Origin: Stenotrophomonas mori
GTDB taxonomy: Bacteria; Pseudomonadota; Gammaproteobacteria; Xanthomonadales; Xanthomonadaceae
DNA: 64,000 bases
Direction of reading: 5' to 3'
NCBI RefSeq assembly: GCF_023556335.1
Contig: NZ_JAIKTS010000001.1
Coordinates: forward strand, 1,612,001 to 1,676,000
Every line of letters begins with the position of its first letter. The stretch's first letter is position 1. The position numbers were made by a program, and so were the translations under genes. The notes under the pieces were generated by a model. The model did no database searches. It was not told the origin of the DNA and saw only the letters and a program-made list of their open reading frames with translations. Positions 48,908 to 59,308 of the stretch are shown here, in pieces.

Positions 48908-50503
48908 ATGCCGTACTTCCGGACCCCTGCACACTTGGCACTCCTGCCCCTCCTCGCGGCCTCCTTCGCCAGCGGTTGCCAGCAGACCGCCGCACCGGCC
49001 CCGGAAGCGGTCTTCCCCTACCAGGAAACCGGCATCGCCGAACTGCAGGCGCGCATGACCGCCGGCGAGCTGGACAGCACCACCCTCACCGAGGCCTACC
49101 TGGGGCGCATCGCCCTGCTCGACCACGCTGGCCCGACCCTGCGGTCGGTGGTGGAGATCAACCCGGATGCACGCCGGGAAGCCGCGCAGCGCGATGCCGA
49201 ACGGCGCGCGGGACGCGTCCGCGGCCCACTGCACGGCATGCCGATCCTGCTCAAGGACAACATCGGCGCCACCCCAATGCACAACACCGCCGGATCGCTG
49301 GCGCTGAAGGACTTCCGTCCCGAGCGCGATGCATTCCTGGTGCAACGCCTGCGACAGGCCGGCGCGGTGATCCTGGGCAAAACCAACCTGAGCGAATGGG
49401 CCAACTTCCGCTCTCCCCGGTCCACCTCGGGCTGGAGTGCGGTCGGCGGGCAGACCCGCAACCCGTATGCACTGGACCACAATCCCTGTGGCTCCAGCTC
49501 CGGCAGCGCCGTGGCCGTCGCCGCCAGCCTGGCCGCCGCCGCCGTCGGCACCGAGACCGACGGCAGCATCGTCTGCCCGGCGGCGGTCAACGGCATCGTC
49601 GGCTTCAAGCCCACCGTCGGCCTGGTCAGCCGCGATGGCATCATCCCCCTCTCCTTCAGCCAGGACACCGCCGGACCGATGGCGCGCACCGTCGCCGACG
49701 CCGCGCTGCTGCTGGGCGCGATGGCCGGCCGCGACGAAGCCGACCCGGCCACCGCGGCGACCCCGGGGCGCGCGGTCTACGACTACGGCGCCCGGTTGCA
49801 CGGCGATGCCCTGCGCGGTGCGCGTATCGGCGTGCTGCGCAATGCCTTGTCGGACCACCCTGCCATCCGCCCGGTCCTCGACCAGGCGGTGGCCACCCTG
49901 CGCGCGGCCGGCGCGACCGTGGTGGAAACCCGGCTGGTCAACGAGGACGCCTGGGCCCGCGATGAACTGACCGTCCTGCTGCATGAATTCAAGGCCGGGC
50001 TGGAGCGCTATTTCCGGGAATGGCGCACACCGGTGGATTCGCTGGACGCGGTGATCGCCTTCAACCGTGCGCACGCCTCCCGGGAGCTGGCCTTCTTCGG
50101 CCAGGAACTGCTGGAGCAGGCACGCGACAGCGGCTCGCTCAACGATCCGGCCTACATCGCCGCCCGTGCCAATGCGCGCCGCCTGGCCGGGCCGGAAGGC
50201 ATCGATGCCACGCTGCGCGCCGACCGGCTCGACGCACTGGTGGCTGCAACCAGCGGCCCGGCCTGGCTTACCGCCCTCGGCGACGGCGATGGCTACCCGG
50301 ACGGCAACTACGGTGCGGCCGCCGTCGCAGGCTACCCGAGCCTGAGCGTGCCCATGGGCCATGCCAACGGACTGCCGCTGGGGCTGCTGTTCATGGGCGG
50401 CGCCTGGAGCGACGCGCGCCTGCTGGAACTGGGGCACACTTATGAACAGCTCACCCGCGCGCGCAGGCCACCGACCTTCGCCAGCGGCAGGACGCCGCCG
50501 TAG
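48908..50503 (+). CDS. Peptide amidase-like amidase-signature enzyme, lipoprotein
   Basis: This 531-residue amidase closely resembles, as I recall it, the Stenotrophomonas maltophilia peptide amidase Pam, which removes C-terminal amides from peptides. Ser-cisSer-Lys catalytic parts are visible: LLKDNIGATP (Lys), PCGSSSGSAVAVAA (cis-Ser) and GTETDGSIVCPAAVNG (nucleophile region). Other shared stretches are LQARMTAGELDSTTLTEAYL and LVSRDGIIPLSFSQDTAGPM. The N-terminus (LLPLLAASFASGC) is a signal peptide with a lipobox-like Cys at about residue 23, implying membrane anchoring in the periplasm. The start at 48908 gives the complete signal. A hairpin at 50620 separates it from the convergent aroG-type gene. 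Confidence 0.88.
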   Translation: MPYFRTPAHLALLPLLAASFASGCQQTAAPAPEAVFPYQETGIAELQARMTAGELDSTTLTEAYLGRIALLDHAGPTLRSVVEINPDARREAAQRDAERRAGRVRGPLHGMPILLKDNIGATPMHNTAGSLALKDFRPERDAFLVQRLRQAGAVILGKTNLSEWANFRSPRSTSGWSAVGGQTRNPYALDHNPCGSSSGSAVAVAASLAAAAVGTETDGSIVCPAAVNGIVGFKPTVGLVSRDGIIPLSFSQDTAGPMARTVADAALLLGAMAGRDEADPATAATPGRAVYDYGARLHGDALRGARIGVLRNALSDHPAIRPVLDQAVATLRAAGATVVETRLVNEDAWARDELTVLLHEFKAGLERYFREWRTPVDSLDAVIAFNRAHASRELAFFGQELLEQARDSGSLNDPAYIAARANARRLAGPEGIDATLRADRLDALVAATSGPAWLTALGDGDGYPDGNYGAAAVAGYPSLSVPMGHANGLPLGLLFMGGAWSDARLLELGHTYEQLTRARRPPTFASGRTPP

Positions 50504-50619
50504 ACCCCCGGGGCATCGCGCCCCGCCCCCTCCGGGAGAGGCGGTGCGGCAAGGGAAAATGGCGTCCTGACGGAGCGGGCATCACCGCCGCCGTCCGCAC
50601 CTCATCCGCCCTCCGGGCA

Positions 50620-50639
50620 GCTTCTCCCGAGGGAGAAGC
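50620..50639. terminator. Hairpin between convergent amidase and DAHP synthase genes
   Basis: A 9-bp perfect stem (GCTTCTCCC and complement) with a 2-base apex and no T run. Its location between convergent genes suits bidirectional termination. Confidence 0.5.
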
Positions 50640-50657
50640 AGCGTCCGCCGCCTGCGC

Positions 50658-52028
50658 TCAACCGCCCTGCTTGCGCACGATCGCCATCGCGATCTCCAGC
50701 GACTGCTCATAGTTCAGGCGCGGATCCACGGTCGACCGGTAGGCCCGCTCCAGGTCCACCTCGGTCAACGCCCGCGCACCGCCGGTGCACTCGGTGACGT
50801 CCTCGCCGGTCAGCTCCAGGTGCACGCCGCCAAGCCGGGTGCCGGCCGCCGCATGCAGCTCGAAGGACAGCTCCACTTCGCGGCGGATGTTGTCGAAGCG
50901 GCGGGTCTTGTAGCCGTTGCGGGTGCTCTCGGTATTCCCGTGCATGGCGTCGCATACCCACAGCACCCGCCGGCCGTCGCGCTTGACCGCCTCCAGCAGC
51001 GGCGGCAGCTTCTCGGCGATCTGCCCCGCCCCCATGCGGTGGATGAAGCTCAGGCGCCCCGGCTCGTCGTCCGGATTGAGCACGTCGATCAACCGCAGCA
51101 GCTGGTCCGGCTGCACCGACGGCCCGACCTTGAGCGCGACCGGATTGCGCACCCCGCGCAGGTATTCCACGTGCGCGCCGTCCAGCGCCGCCGTGCGCAT
51201 GCCGATCCAGGGGTAATGGGTGCTCAGGTTGAACCAGCCGGACTGGCGCGGCACCTGGCGTGTCAGCGCCTGCTCGTAGGGCAGCAGCAGCGCCTCGTGC
51301 GAGGTGTAGAAGTCGACCCGGTTGAGGTTGTGCACCTGCGCGCCGGACAGCGTTTCCATGAACCGCACCGCATCGCCGATGCCACCGACCATCTTCTGGT
51401 ACTCGGCCGCCAACGGCGAGCAGCCCATCCAGTCCAGGTTCCAGTATTCGGGATGGTGCAGGTCGGCGAAACCGCCATCGATCAGCGCCCGCACGAAGTT
51501 CATCGTCAACGCCGAGTGCGAATGCGCGGTGATCATCCGCTGCGGATCCGGCACCCGCGCCACCGCGGTGAAGGCCGGGCCGTTGATCACGTCGCCCCGG
51601 TAGCTGGGCAGGGTCAGCCCCTCGCGGGTCTCGGTATCGGCCGAACGCGGCTTGGCGTACTGCCCCGCGAAGCGTCCGACCCGGATCACCGGCTGGCGCA
51701 GCCCGTGCACCAGCACCAGGCTCATCTGCAGCAGCACCTTGAGCCGGTTGGAGATGGTGGCGGATTCGCAGTCGCCGAAGTTCTCCGCGCAGTCCCCGCC
51801 CTGCAGCAGGAAGCGGCGTCCTTCCTGGGCCTCGGCCAGCTGCTGCTTCAGCGCCAGGATTTCCCAGGAGGTCACCAGCGGCGGCAGCTGCCGCAGCTGC
51901 GCCAGTGCCGCCTCGAGCGCCTGCGCATCGGGATAGCTCGGCATCTGCAGCGCCGGCCGCCCACGCCAGCTGTCCGGCGCCCAGTGCGATGGGGAGGCGG
52001 CCGGGGACAACGACGGAGACAGGTTCAT
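50658..52028 (-). CDS. 3-deoxy-7-phosphoheptulonate synthase, class II
   Basis: It catalyses the first step of the shikimate pathway, condensing phosphoenolpyruvate and erythrose 4-phosphate. The 456-residue plant-like class II enzyme shows FLLQGGDCAENFGDC, RVGRFAGQYAKPRS, VNALTMNF-like SALTMNFVRAL, SPLAAEYQKMVGGIGDA, HRMGAGQIAEKLPPL, WVCDAMHGNTES and HLELTGEDVTECTGG. This class is standard in xanthomonads and mycobacteria and unlike E. coli AroF/G/H. The start ATG 52028 precedes MNLSPSLSP, the first in-frame ATG. dsbB lies upstream on the same strand with a 36-base gap. Confidence 0.94.
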   Translation of the reverse strand: MNLSPSLSPAASPSHWAPDSWRGRPALQMPSYPDAQALEAALAQLRQLPPLVTSWEILALKQQLAEAQEGRRFLLQGGDCAENFGDCESATISNRLKVLLQMSLVLVHGLRQPVIRVGRFAGQYAKPRSADTETREGLTLPSYRGDVINGPAFTAVARVPDPQRMITAHSHSALTMNFVRALIDGGFADLHHPEYWNLDWMGCSPLAAEYQKMVGGIGDAVRFMETLSGAQVHNLNRVDFYTSHEALLLPYEQALTRQVPRQSGWFNLSTHYPWIGMRTAALDGAHVEYLRGVRNPVALKVGPSVQPDQLLRLIDVLNPDDEPGRLSFIHRMGAGQIAEKLPPLLEAVKRDGRRVLWVCDAMHGNTESTRNGYKTRRFDNIRREVELSFELHAAAGTRLGGVHLELTGEDVTECTGGARALTEVDLERAYRSTVDPRLNYEQSLEIAMAIVRKQGG

Positions 52029-52064
52029 GCGGTTACCGTTTGGTGCAAGGAGATACGGGGGGAC

Positions 52065-52580
52065 TCAGAACAGCCGCGTCTTGCGCGCGCGCAGCCCGGC
52101 GAACAGCGCCCAGGCGGCCAGCAGGACGAACCACACCAGGCTCCACATCGGCATGCTCAGGCCCAGGAAGACCCAGTCGATGTTGCCGCAGTCCGCAGTA
52201 CCGGTGAGGACCGTGCGGAACACTTCGAACGGCCCCATGGTCTGGCTGAGGAAGCTCAGCGGGGGGCCGCAGCTGCTGCCCAGGTCTTTCGGCAGCAGCT
52301 GGACATAGACATGCCGTGCGGCGATGCCGGCACCGACCGCCGCCGCGATGAAGGCCAGCGTGCCGTGCAGGCCGCGGCCCGCGCGCGAGGATGGGCCATG
52401 CAGCGCACCCAGCAGGAACAACAGCCCCAGCGCAGCGAACGCGATGCGCTGGAAGATGCACAGCGGACAGGGCTCCAGCCCCATCTGCAGCTGCATGTAG
52501 ATCGCGAACGCCAACAGCCCCGCACAGGCCAGGAAGCCCAGCAGGAACTGCGCGCGGAAAGTCCAACGCAGAGGGTTCAT
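52065..52580 (-). CDS. dsbB: Disulfide bond formation protein DsbB
   Basis: This inner-membrane quinone reductase reoxidises DsbA. The 171-residue protein has four helices (FLLGFLACAGLLAFAIYM and others), the first cysteine pair LEPCPLCIFQR and the second pair in SSCGPPLSF and TADCGNIDW. The start ATG 52580 (MNPLRW) gives the normal length; longer frames upstream lack homology. It precedes the DAHP synthase gene in the same direction; no functional link is evident. Confidence 0.94.
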   Translation of the reverse strand: MNPLRWTFRAQFLLGFLACAGLLAFAIYMQLQMGLEPCPLCIFQRIAFAALGLLFLLGALHGPSSRAGRGLHGTLAFIAAAVGAGIAARHVYVQLLPKDLGSSCGPPLSFLSQTMGPFEVFRTVLTGTADCGNIDWVFLGLSMPMWSLVWFVLLAAWALFAGLRARKTRLF

Positions 52581-52664
52581 CACGTCATTCCGACCCAGTG
52601 AGCCTGCAAGCGTAACAGGCCCGCCGCTGCTAAGCAGCAGACCCGCCATGACCAACGCGCATAA

Positions 52665-52696
52665 GCACGAAGCCCGGCCAGGGCCGGGCTTCTGCT
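52665..52696 (-). terminator. Hairpin terminator at the end of the ribosomal cluster
   Basis: A 10-bp stem (GAAGCCCGGC and complement) with a CAGG loop, extended by AGCA/TGCT pairing, lies about 30 bases after the rplQ stop. Only a weak T content follows. Confidence 0.6.
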
Positions 52697-52724
52697 TGCC
52701 GCATCGCGGAGCGGAGGTGGCCGA

Positions 52725-53111
52725 TTACTCGGCGACTTCCTCGGCAACCACGGCCGGGCGGTCGACCAGTTCGACATAGGCCATCGGCGCATTGTCACCG
52801 GCGCGGAAACCGCACTTCAGCAGGCGCAGGTAACCGCCCGGACGGACGGCATAACGCGGGCCGAGGATGGTGAACAGGTTGCCGACGGCTTCCTTGTCGC
52901 GCAGGCGCGCGAACGCCAGGCGGCGGTTGGCGACGGAGTCGACCTTGGCCAGGGTGATCAGCGGCTCGGCGACGCGGCGCAGTTCCTTGGCCTTCGGCAG
53001 GGTGGTCTTGATCAGCTCGTGCTTGAACAGCGAGGCGGCCATGTTCTTGAACATCGCTTCGCGGTGGGCGCTGGTGCGGCTGAACTTGCGGCCGGATTTC
53101 TGGTGGCGCAT
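52725..53111 (-). CDS. rplQ: 50S ribosomal protein L17
   Basis: This 128-residue protein starts [20 protein letters not shown], the L17 signature, and continues with [17 protein letters not shown] and [12 protein letters not shown]. Final gene of the alpha operon. It is separated from rpoA by 249 bases holding a hairpin, an unusually large gap for this pair. The C-terminus has an acidic extension (VVAEEVAE). Confidence 0.96.
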   Translation of the reverse strand: MRHQKSGRKFSRTSAHREAMFKNMAASLFKHELIKTTLPKAKELRRVAEPLITLAKVDSVANRRLAFARLRDKEAVGNLFTILGPRYAVRPGGYLRLLKCGFRAGDNAPMAYVELVDRPAVVAEEVAE

Positions 53112-53318
53112 GGGATGGAGTCCTTGAAGTTGAATGGTGGAGCGTTGAACGTCGTTGTCGCCTTCCTGGCGTTGCTGCATGGACTGCGGATGGTCCCGGC
53201 CGCCCCTCCTGGACGACCTGCCCGCGGACCTGGGGTCCGTCGTGGCAATCCGCGGCGCCGAGCCGTGCTCGACGCGCGGTTACAACTGTCGGGCATCGCC
53301 CGACCCTGCAATCGCCTG

Positions 53319-53344
53319 AGGCTCCACCGCAGGCGGTGGAGCCT
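53319..53344 (-). other. Strong hairpin between rpoA and rplQ
   Basis: A 12-bp perfect stem (AGGCTCCACCGC and complement) with a two-base apex begins 17 bases after the rpoA stop. No T run follows on the minus strand, so it may be an attenuator, an RNA processing or stability element, or a weak terminator. Confidence 0.55.
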
Positions 53345-53360
53345 CCAGGCCCGGCCGGTG

Positions 53361-54359
53361 TCAGCCCAGCATGCCGTGGGCGGCAACGCCGGCCGGCGGC
53401 CAGTTCTCCAGCTTCATGCCAAGCGACAGGCCACGCTGGGCCAGCACTTCCTTGATCTCGGTCAGCGACTTCTTGCCGAGGTTCGGGGTCTTGAGCAGTT
53501 CCACTTCGGTCTTCTGGATCAGATCGCCGATGTAGTAGATGCTCTCGGCCTTCAGGCAGTTGGCCGAGCGGACGGTCAGTTCCAGGTCGTCGATCGGACG
53601 CAGCAGCACCGGGTCCACGCCGTTGTTGGCCGGCTTGGCCGCACCACGGTCGCGGTGGGTGAAGTCGCCGAACACCGACAGCTGGTCGCTGAGGATGTCG
53701 GCCGCGGTGCGGACGGCTTCCTCGGCGTCGATCGTGCCGTTGGTCTCGATGTCGATGACCAGCTTGTCCAGGTCGGTGCGCTGCTCGACGCGCGCCGCTT
53801 CCACGGCGTAGGCGACCCGGCGGACCGGCGAGAACGAGGCATCCAGGACCAGGCGGCCGATGGCGCGGGTTTCTTCGTCCGGACGGCGGCGCGAGGCGGC
53901 CGGCTGGTAGCCGAAGCCACGCTCGACCTTCAGGCGCATGTTGATCGCCGTGTCCTTGGTCAGGTTGCAGATCACCTGCTCCCCGTTGAGGACCTCGACA
54001 TTGTGGTCGACCTTGATGTCGGCAGCGGTCACCACGCCCGGACCCTGCTTGGACAGGGACAGGGTGGCGCTGTCGCCGGAATGCATGCGGATGGCCACAT
54101 CCTTCAGGTTGAGCAGGACTTCCAGCACGTCCTCCTGCAGCCCCTCGAACGTGGTGTATTCGTGCAGCACGCCGTCGATTTCAACTTCCGTGATGGCGAA
54201 GCCCGGGATGGACGACAGCAGCACGCGACGCAGGGCGTTGCCCAGCGTATGCCCGTAACCCCGCTCCAAAGGCTCGATCACGACCTTGGCGCGGGTGTCG
54301 GTGAGGCGTTCGATCTGCGGGCCGCGAGGACGCAGAACCTGGTTGGCGGTAACCGTCAT
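53361..54359 (-). CDS. rpoA: RNA polymerase alpha subunit
   Basis: This 332-residue protein has an N-terminal dimerisation domain ([27 protein letters not shown]) and a C-terminal domain contacting DNA and activators ([38 protein letters not shown]). Part of the alpha operon after rpsD. The start ATG 54359 is the family start ([14 protein letters not shown]). Confidence 0.98.
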   Translation of the reverse strand: MTVTANQVLRPRGPQIERLTDTRAKVVIEPLERGYGHTLGNALRRVLLSSIPGFAITEVEIDGVLHEYTTFEGLQEDVLEVLLNLKDVAIRMHSGDSATLSLSKQGPGVVTAADIKVDHNVEVLNGEQVICNLTKDTAINMRLKVERGFGYQPAASRRRPDEETRAIGRLVLDASFSPVRRVAYAVEAARVEQRTDLDKLVIDIETNGTIDAEEAVRTAADILSDQLSVFGDFTHRDRGAAKPANNGVDPVLLRPIDDLELTVRSANCLKAESIYYIGDLIQKTEVELLKTPNLGKKSLTEIKEVLAQRGLSLGMKLENWPPAGVAAHGMLG

Positions 54360-54414
54360 GTTGCGGGTTCTCCTAGTGAATTCCTGGCCGTCGCCAGGAA
54401 TTCTCCAATGTGAA

Positions 54415-55044
54415 TTACTTCGAATACAGCTCGACGATCAGCGCTTCGTTGATGTCTGCCGGCAGATCGGCACGATCCGGGATGGCCTTGAAGACGCCGC
54501 TGAACTTCTTCGAATCGACCTCGACCCACGACGGGCTCAGGTCATGCTGCTCGGCGATGGTCAGAGCTTCCTGCACGCGCAGCTGCTTCTGGGCCTTCTC
54601 CGACAGGGCGATCGCGTCCCCGGCCTTGACCTGGTACGAGGCCAGGTTGACCGACTTGCCGTTGACCGTGACGCCACGGTGCGAGACCAGCTGGCGCGCG
54701 GCCGGGCGGGTCACGGCGAAGCCCATGCGGTAGACGACGTTGTCCAGGCGGGTTTCCAGCAGCTGAAGCAGGTTCTCGCCGGTGTTGCCCTTCTTGGTCG
54801 ACGCTTTCTTGTAGTAGTTGCGGAACTGGCGCTCCAGCAGGCCGTAGATGCGCTTGACCTTCTGCTTCTCGCGCAGCTGGGTGGCGTAGTCGGACAGCTT
54901 GCCCTTGCGGGCGGTGGCGCCGTGCTGGCCGGGCTTCTGCTCCAGCTTGCACTTGGAGTCCAGCGCACGCGCGGGGCTCTTCAGCAACAGGTCGGCGCCT
55001 TCGCGACGGGCGAGCTTACAGGTAGGACCGATATAACGAGCCAT
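54415..55044 (-). CDS. rpsD: 30S ribosomal protein S4
   Basis: This 209-residue primary 16S rRNA-binding protein starts [16 protein letters not shown] and carries the S4 RNA-binding domain ([35 protein letters not shown]). In E. coli it represses the alpha operon at the translational level; the same could hold here but the site was not identified. It lies between rpsK and rpoA. Confidence 0.98.
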   Translation of the reverse strand: MARYIGPTCKLARREGADLLLKSPARALDSKCKLEQKPGQHGATARKGKLSDYATQLREKQKVKRIYGLLERQFRNYYKKASTKKGNTGENLLQLLETRLDNVVYRMGFAVTRPAARQLVSHRGVTVNGKSVNLASYQVKAGDAIALSEKAQKQLRVQEALTIAEQHDLSPSWVEVDSKKFSGVFKAIPDRADLPADINEALIVELYSK

Positions 55045-55058
55045 TTCTTATCGCTCCT

Positions 55059-55451
55059 TTAGACGCGACGCTTCTTCGGCGGACGGCACCCGTTGTGCGG
55101 GATCGGCGTCACGTCGATGATGTTGGTGATCTTGTAGCCGACGTTGTTCAGCGAACGCACGGCCGACTCACGGCCCGGACCCGGACCCTTGATACGGACT
55201 TCCAGCGACTTCACGCCGTAATCCAGCGCGGCCTTGCCGGCCTTCTCGGCGGCGACCTGCGCGGCGAACGGAGTCGACTTGCGCGAACCGCGGAAGCCGG
55301 CACCACCGGAGGTCGCCCAGGACAGTGCATTGCCCTGGCGGTCGGTGATGGTCACGATGGTGTTGTTGAAAGAAGCATGGACATGGGCGACGCCATCGGT
55401 GATGACGCGCTTGATCTTCTTCTTGGTCTTAGCAGCTGCGGGCTTAGCCAT
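55059..55451 (-). CDS. rpsK: 30S ribosomal protein S11
   Basis: This 130-residue protein includes [39 protein letters not shown] and the C-terminal [14 protein letters not shown]. It sits between rpsM and rpsD with normal short spacing. Confidence 0.98.
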   Translation of the reverse strand: MAKPAAAKTKKKIKRVITDGVAHVHASFNNTIVTITDRQGNALSWATSGGAGFRGSRKSTPFAAQVAAEKAGKAALDYGVKSLEVRIKGPGPGRESAVRSLNNVGYKITNIIDVTPIPHNGCRPPKKRRV

Positions 55452-55464
55452 TTTCTAGGGTCCC

Positions 55465-55821
55465 TTACTTCTTCAGAGCCTTGCGCGGACCCTTGCGGGT
55501 ACGGGCATTGGTCTTGGTACGCTGGCCACGCAGCGGCAGGCCGCGACGGTGACGCAGGCCGCGGTAGCAGCCCAGGTCCATCAGGCGCTTGATGGCGATG
55601 CCGATCTCGCGGCGCAGGTCGCCTTCGACGATGTACTTGCCGACTTCGGCGCGCAGACGGTCAACTTCCGGCTCCGACAGGTCGCGGATCTTGGTGGTGG
55701 AAGTAACGCCTGCGGCTTCGCAGACCTTCTTCGAGCGGGTACGGCCGATGCCGTAGATGCTTTGCAACCCGACCCAGACATGCTTCTGGGCTGGCAGGTT
55801 GACGCCTGCAATACGCGCCAT
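55465..55821 (-). CDS. rpsM: 30S ribosomal protein S13
   Basis: This 118-residue protein starts [19 protein letters not shown] and ends with the basic [18 protein letters not shown] tail. First gene of the alpha group here; no rpmJ was found between secY and rpsM, where many gammaproteobacteria have it. The 351-base upstream gap could carry its own promoter (TAGAAT on the minus strand at 55913-55908). Confidence 0.97.
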   Translation of the reverse strand: MARIAGVNLPAQKHVWVGLQSIYGIGRTRSKKVCEAAGVTSTTKIRDLSEPEVDRLRAEVGKYIVEGDLRREIGIAIKRLMDLGCYRGLRHRRGLPLRGQRTKTNARTRKGPRKALKK

Positions 55822-56172
55822 GACGCGGTTCTCCAGCTGAGTGATGGCCGAATGCGCACCGCGCGGCGCGCCGTTCCGGCAGGATGGATCAAAAAAGTGA
55901 ACTAGCGATTCTAGCAAAGGTCTCGGTTCGTGCGTAAGCCCGTGGAACACGAGGTTCCATGTGCCCGGCATGGGGAGTGTGCCCATGCTCCGGCGCCGGA
56001 TGTGCCTGGCCGGGGGAGAGGATTCCCCGGGCCGCCCGCGCTACTCCTGCGCGGAACAACCACATCACACCCCCACCCGAGACCGCTGCGGGGACCGCCC
56101 TTCTGTTTTGAAGGCCGTCCCCGGGAACCGGGGCGGCCTTCGCGCTATGAAGCGGAAAGTATAACGGCAAGC
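55822..56172. promoter_or_regulatory. secY-rpsM intergenic region with hairpin and possible promoter
   Basis: No gene was found in these 351 bases. At 56110-56139 there is a 14-bp stem with one mismatch (AAGGCCGTCCCCGG and near-complement) shortly after secY on the minus strand, a candidate terminator or attenuator. Nearer rpsM, TAGAAT (minus strand, 55913-55908) with TTACGC 18 bases before it resembles a promoter. Together these suggest that rpsM-rplQ is at least partly a separate transcription unit. Confidence 0.45.
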
Positions 56173-57528
56173 TCAACCGCGCGCAAAACCACCGCGGTTG
56201 CCGCCCTTCAGGTTCGCCTTCTTCAACAGGCTCTCGTACTGGTGCGACATCAGGTGCGCCTGCACCTGGGCGATGAAGTCCATCACCACCACCACCACGA
56301 TCAGCAGCGAGGTGCCGCCGAAGTAGAACGAGGCGTTCAGCTGCGTGCGCATCAGTTCCGGCAGCAGGCAGACGATCACCAGGTACGCCGAGCCGGCCGC
56401 AGTCAGGCGGGTCAGCACGCCGTCGATGTACTCGGCGGTCGCCTTGCCCGGACGGATGCCCGGGATCAGCGCACCCGACTTCTTCAGGTTGTCGGCGGTT
56501 TCCTGCGAATTGAACACCAGCGCGGTGTAGAAGAACGCGAAACCGCTGATCAGCGCCGCGAACACGATCATGTGCAGCGGCTCGCCCGGGCCGAGCGCGT
56601 TGGCCACGCGCTGCAGCCAGGTGGCCGAGCTGGCCTGACCCGACCACATCGCCAGCGTCGCCGGGAAGGCGAGGATGCTGGAGGCGAAGATTGCCGGGAT
56701 CACGCCGGCCATGTTCAGCTTCAGCGGCAGGAACGAGGTCTGGTTCATGTAGGCGTTGCGGCCGCCCTGGCGCCGTGCGTAGTTCACGGTGATGCGGCGC
56801 TGGCCGCGCTCCACGAACACCACGAAATAGGTGAACGCCAGGACCACGATGACGATCAGCAGCAGCGAGATGAAGCTCATGTTGCCGTCACGGTAGGCAC
56901 CCAGGGTGCTGATCACCGCGGCCGGGAGACCGGCGACGATGCCGGCGAAGATGATCAGCGAAACGCCGTTGCCGATGCCGCGCTCGGTGACCTGCTCACC
57001 GACCCACATCAGGAAGATGGTACCGGCCGTCAGCGCCACCACGGCGGTGAAGACGAACGCCACGCCGGGGTTGTAGACCACCGCCGCGCCGCCCGGGGAC
57101 AGCTGGTTCTGCAGCGCCAGCGCGATGCTGCCGCCCTGCACGATCGCCAGCAGCACCGCGCCGATGCGCGAGTACTGGGTGATCTTGCGCCGGCCGGACT
57201 CGCCTTCCTTCTGCATGGCCTTCAGGGCCGGGAAGATGTGCACCGCCAGCTGCATCACGATCGAGGCCGAGATGTACGGCATCACGTTCAGCGCGAAGAT
57301 GCTGAAACGGTGCAGGGCGCCGCCCGAGAACATGTTGAACATGTCCACGATTCCGCCGCCCTGCGCCTGCATCAGCGCAAGCATGGCATCGGGATTGACG
57401 CCCGGCACCGGCACGTAGCAGCCGATGCGGTAGACGAGCAATGCCCCGAGTACGAACAGAAGACGCTGGCGAAGTTCGGTGAACTTGCCCATTCCGCCCG
57501 CGAGGTTACCGATGCCAGCTTGCGCCAT
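56173..57528 (-). CDS. secY: Preprotein translocase subunit SecY
   Basis: This central channel protein of the Sec translocon has 451 residues and ten membrane helices. Characteristic parts are [39 protein letters not shown]-like [32 protein letters not shown] and [16 protein letters not shown]. The start ATG 57528 ([20 protein letters not shown]) is internal to a longer frame and chosen by family. Follows rplO by seven bases. Confidence 0.97.
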   Translation of the reverse strand: MAQAGIGNLAGGMGKFTELRQRLLFVLGALLVYRIGCYVPVPGVNPDAMLALMQAQGGGIVDMFNMFSGGALHRFSIFALNVMPYISASIVMQLAVHIFPALKAMQKEGESGRRKITQYSRIGAVLLAIVQGGSIALALQNQLSPGGAAVVYNPGVAFVFTAVVALTAGTIFLMWVGEQVTERGIGNGVSLIIFAGIVAGLPAAVISTLGAYRDGNMSFISLLLIVIVVLAFTYFVVFVERGQRRITVNYARRQGGRNAYMNQTSFLPLKLNMAGVIPAIFASSILAFPATLAMWSGQASSATWLQRVANALGPGEPLHMIVFAALISGFAFFYTALVFNSQETADNLKKSGALIPGIRPGKATAEYIDGVLTRLTAAGSAYLVIVCLLPELMRTQLNASFYFGGTSLLIVVVVVMDFIAQVQAHLMSHQYESLLKKANLKGGNRGGFARG

Positions 57529-57535
57529 GTTTCCG

Positions 57536-57979
57536 TTACTCCTGTACGCTGCCGCCGGCAGCTTCGATCGCGGCCTTCGCGCCGGCGGTCGCCGCAACAC
57601 CCTTCAGGGTGAACGCCTTGGTCAGCTCGCCCTTGAGGACGATCTTGGCCTTCTTGGCCGTCGAGGGGACCAGCTTCGCCGCACGCAGGGCCGCGAAATC
57701 GATCTCGCCCGCTTCCAGGCGCTCCAGGTGGTAGGACAGCACTTCGGCGGTGTCCTTGGCGATCCGCGAGCGGAAGCCGATCTTCGGCAGACGGCGCTGC
57801 ATCGGGGTCTGGCCGCCTTCGAAGCCGGCCTTGATCTTGCCGCCACCCTTGCGGGCGAACGAACCCTTGTGGCCGCGGCCGGCGGTCTTGCCCAGGCCCG
57901 AGCCGATGCCGCGACCGACGCGGGTGCGCTCGGTACGGGCGCCCGGTGCCGGGCTCAGTTCATTGAGACGCAGAGTCAT
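57536..57979 (-). CDS. rplO: 50S ribosomal protein L15
   Basis: This 147-residue protein starts [20 protein letters not shown] and contains the Gly-rich [18 protein letters not shown] segment of L15. Spaced normally between rpmD and secY. Confidence 0.97.
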   Translation of the reverse strand: MTLRLNELSPAPGARTERTRVGRGIGSGLGKTAGRGHKGSFARKGGGKIKAGFEGGQTPMQRRLPKIGFRSRIAKDTAEVLSYHLERLEAGEIDFAALRAAKLVPSTAKKAKIVLKGELTKAFTLKGVAATAGAKAAIEAAGGSVQE

Positions 57980-57985
57980 GATCGA

Positions 57986-58177
57986 TTACTCCTCAACCTT
58001 GACGAGGTAGTGAACAGTGTTGATCAGACCCCGCACCTGCGGGCTGTCCTTCAGTTCACGCACATCGTTGAGCTTGTTCAGGCCCAGGGCCCGCACCGAC
58101 AGGCGGTGGCGCGACTGGGTTCCACGCAGGCCGCGCACCAGGCGCACCTTTACGGTCTTGTTGGACTCATTAGCCAT
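57986..58177 (-). CDS. rpmD: 50S ribosomal protein L30
   Basis: This 63-residue protein has the L30 pattern [20 protein letters not shown] and [20 protein letters not shown]. The start ATG 58177 overlaps the end of rpsE by eight bases, suggesting coupling. Confidence 0.96.
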   Translation of the reverse strand: MANESNKTVKVRLVRGLRGTQSRHRLSVRALGLNKLNDVRELKDSPQVRGLINTVHYLVKVEE

Positions 58178-58712
58178 GGTTGAGTTCCTCCACCGACTTG
58201 CCGCGCTTGGCCGCGATGCGTGCCGGCGACTGCATGCCCGCCAGGCCCTTCACGGTGGCGCGCACCAGGTTGATCGGATTGCGCGAACCGGTGGCCTTGG
58301 CCAGCACGTCCTTCACGCCGACGGCTTCCAGCACGGCGCGCATGGCGCCACCGGCGATGACACCGGTACCTTCCGACGCCGGCTGCATGAACACGCGGGC
58401 CGCGCCGTGGCCGTCCTTGACGGTGTGCCACAGGGTGCCGTTGTGCAGGTCCACGCTGACCAGGTTCTTGCGGGCCTGCTCCATCGACTTCTGGATGGCG
58501 ACCGGCACTTCGCGGGCCTTGCCGTAGCCGAAGCCGACGCGGCCTTCGCCGTCGCCGACCACGGTCAGCGCGGTGAAGGTGAACTGGCGGCCGCCCTTGA
58601 CGGTCTTGCTGACGCGGTTGACCGCGACCAGCTTCTCGATCATGCCGTCGTCGATCTTTTCTTCGCGGTTGCGGTCGCGATCGCGACCCCGCGGCTGACG
58701 CTCTTCTGCCAT
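58170..58712 (-). CDS. rpsE: 30S ribosomal protein S5
   Basis: This 180-residue protein has an Arg-rich N-terminus ([15 protein letters not shown]), then the S5 domain [18 protein letters not shown] and [17 protein letters not shown]. It helps translational fidelity and mRNA unwinding. Gap of 161 bases to rplR upstream is larger than usual. Confidence 0.97.
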   Translation of the reverse strand: MAEERQPRGRDRDRNREEKIDDGMIEKLVAVNRVSKTVKGGRQFTFTALTVVGDGEGRVGFGYGKAREVPVAIQKSMEQARKNLVSVDLHNGTLWHTVKDGHGAARVFMQPASEGTGVIAGGAMRAVLEAVGVKDVLAKATGSRNPINLVRATVKGLAGMQSPARIAAKRGKSVEELNHG

Positions 58713-58873
58713 GTTGATTCCTTGGTTGTCTGGATATGTACGGCTCGGGGCCGCTTATGGTTGTGGAATGACGCGTCGTTCCGGTGGGCCGCTGCAGAAG
58801 AGCGGCGCCGCCCCGCCTCACTCAGGCGGGCGAGCAGGCGGACAGGAGGCCCGGAGCCCCCTGCCCTGATCCC

Positions 58874-59227
58874 TTAGAACTGCAGGCCGGCCTCGCGCGC
58901 GGCATCCGCCAGGGCCTTGATGCGGCCGTGGTAGCGGTAGCCGGAGCGGTCGAACGCGACCTTCTCGACGCCGGCGGCCTTGGCACGCTCGGCGACGATG
59001 CGGCCGACCTTGGCGGCGGCGTCGGCGTTCTTGCCGTTCTTCAGGCCATCCTTGACGTCGGCCTGGGTGGTGCTGGCCGAGGCCAGGACCTTGGAGCCGT
59101 CGGCGGTGAAAACCTGCGCGTACAGGTGCTGGCCGGTACGCAGCACCGACAGGCGCGGAACGCCCAGGGTGCGGATGTGCGAACGGGTCGACTTGGCGCG
59201 GCGCAGGCGGGCGATGTTCTTGTTCAT
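58874..59227 (-). CDS. rplR: 50S ribosomal protein L18
   Basis: This 117-residue 5S rRNA-binding protein includes [35 protein letters not shown] and [20 protein letters not shown]. Confidence 0.97.
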   Translation of the reverse strand: MNKNIARLRRAKSTRSHIRTLGVPRLSVLRTGQHLYAQVFTADGSKVLASASTTQADVKDGLKNGKNADAAAKVGRIVAERAKAAGVEKVAFDRSGYRYHGRIKALADAAREAGLQF

Positions 59228-59308
59228 GGTCTTTATCCTCGAAAGCTGAAGGCTTGCTTGCCCCGGGACGTCCGCACGCAGGCGGCGGACGTCTGTCGGG
59301 GATCCGCA

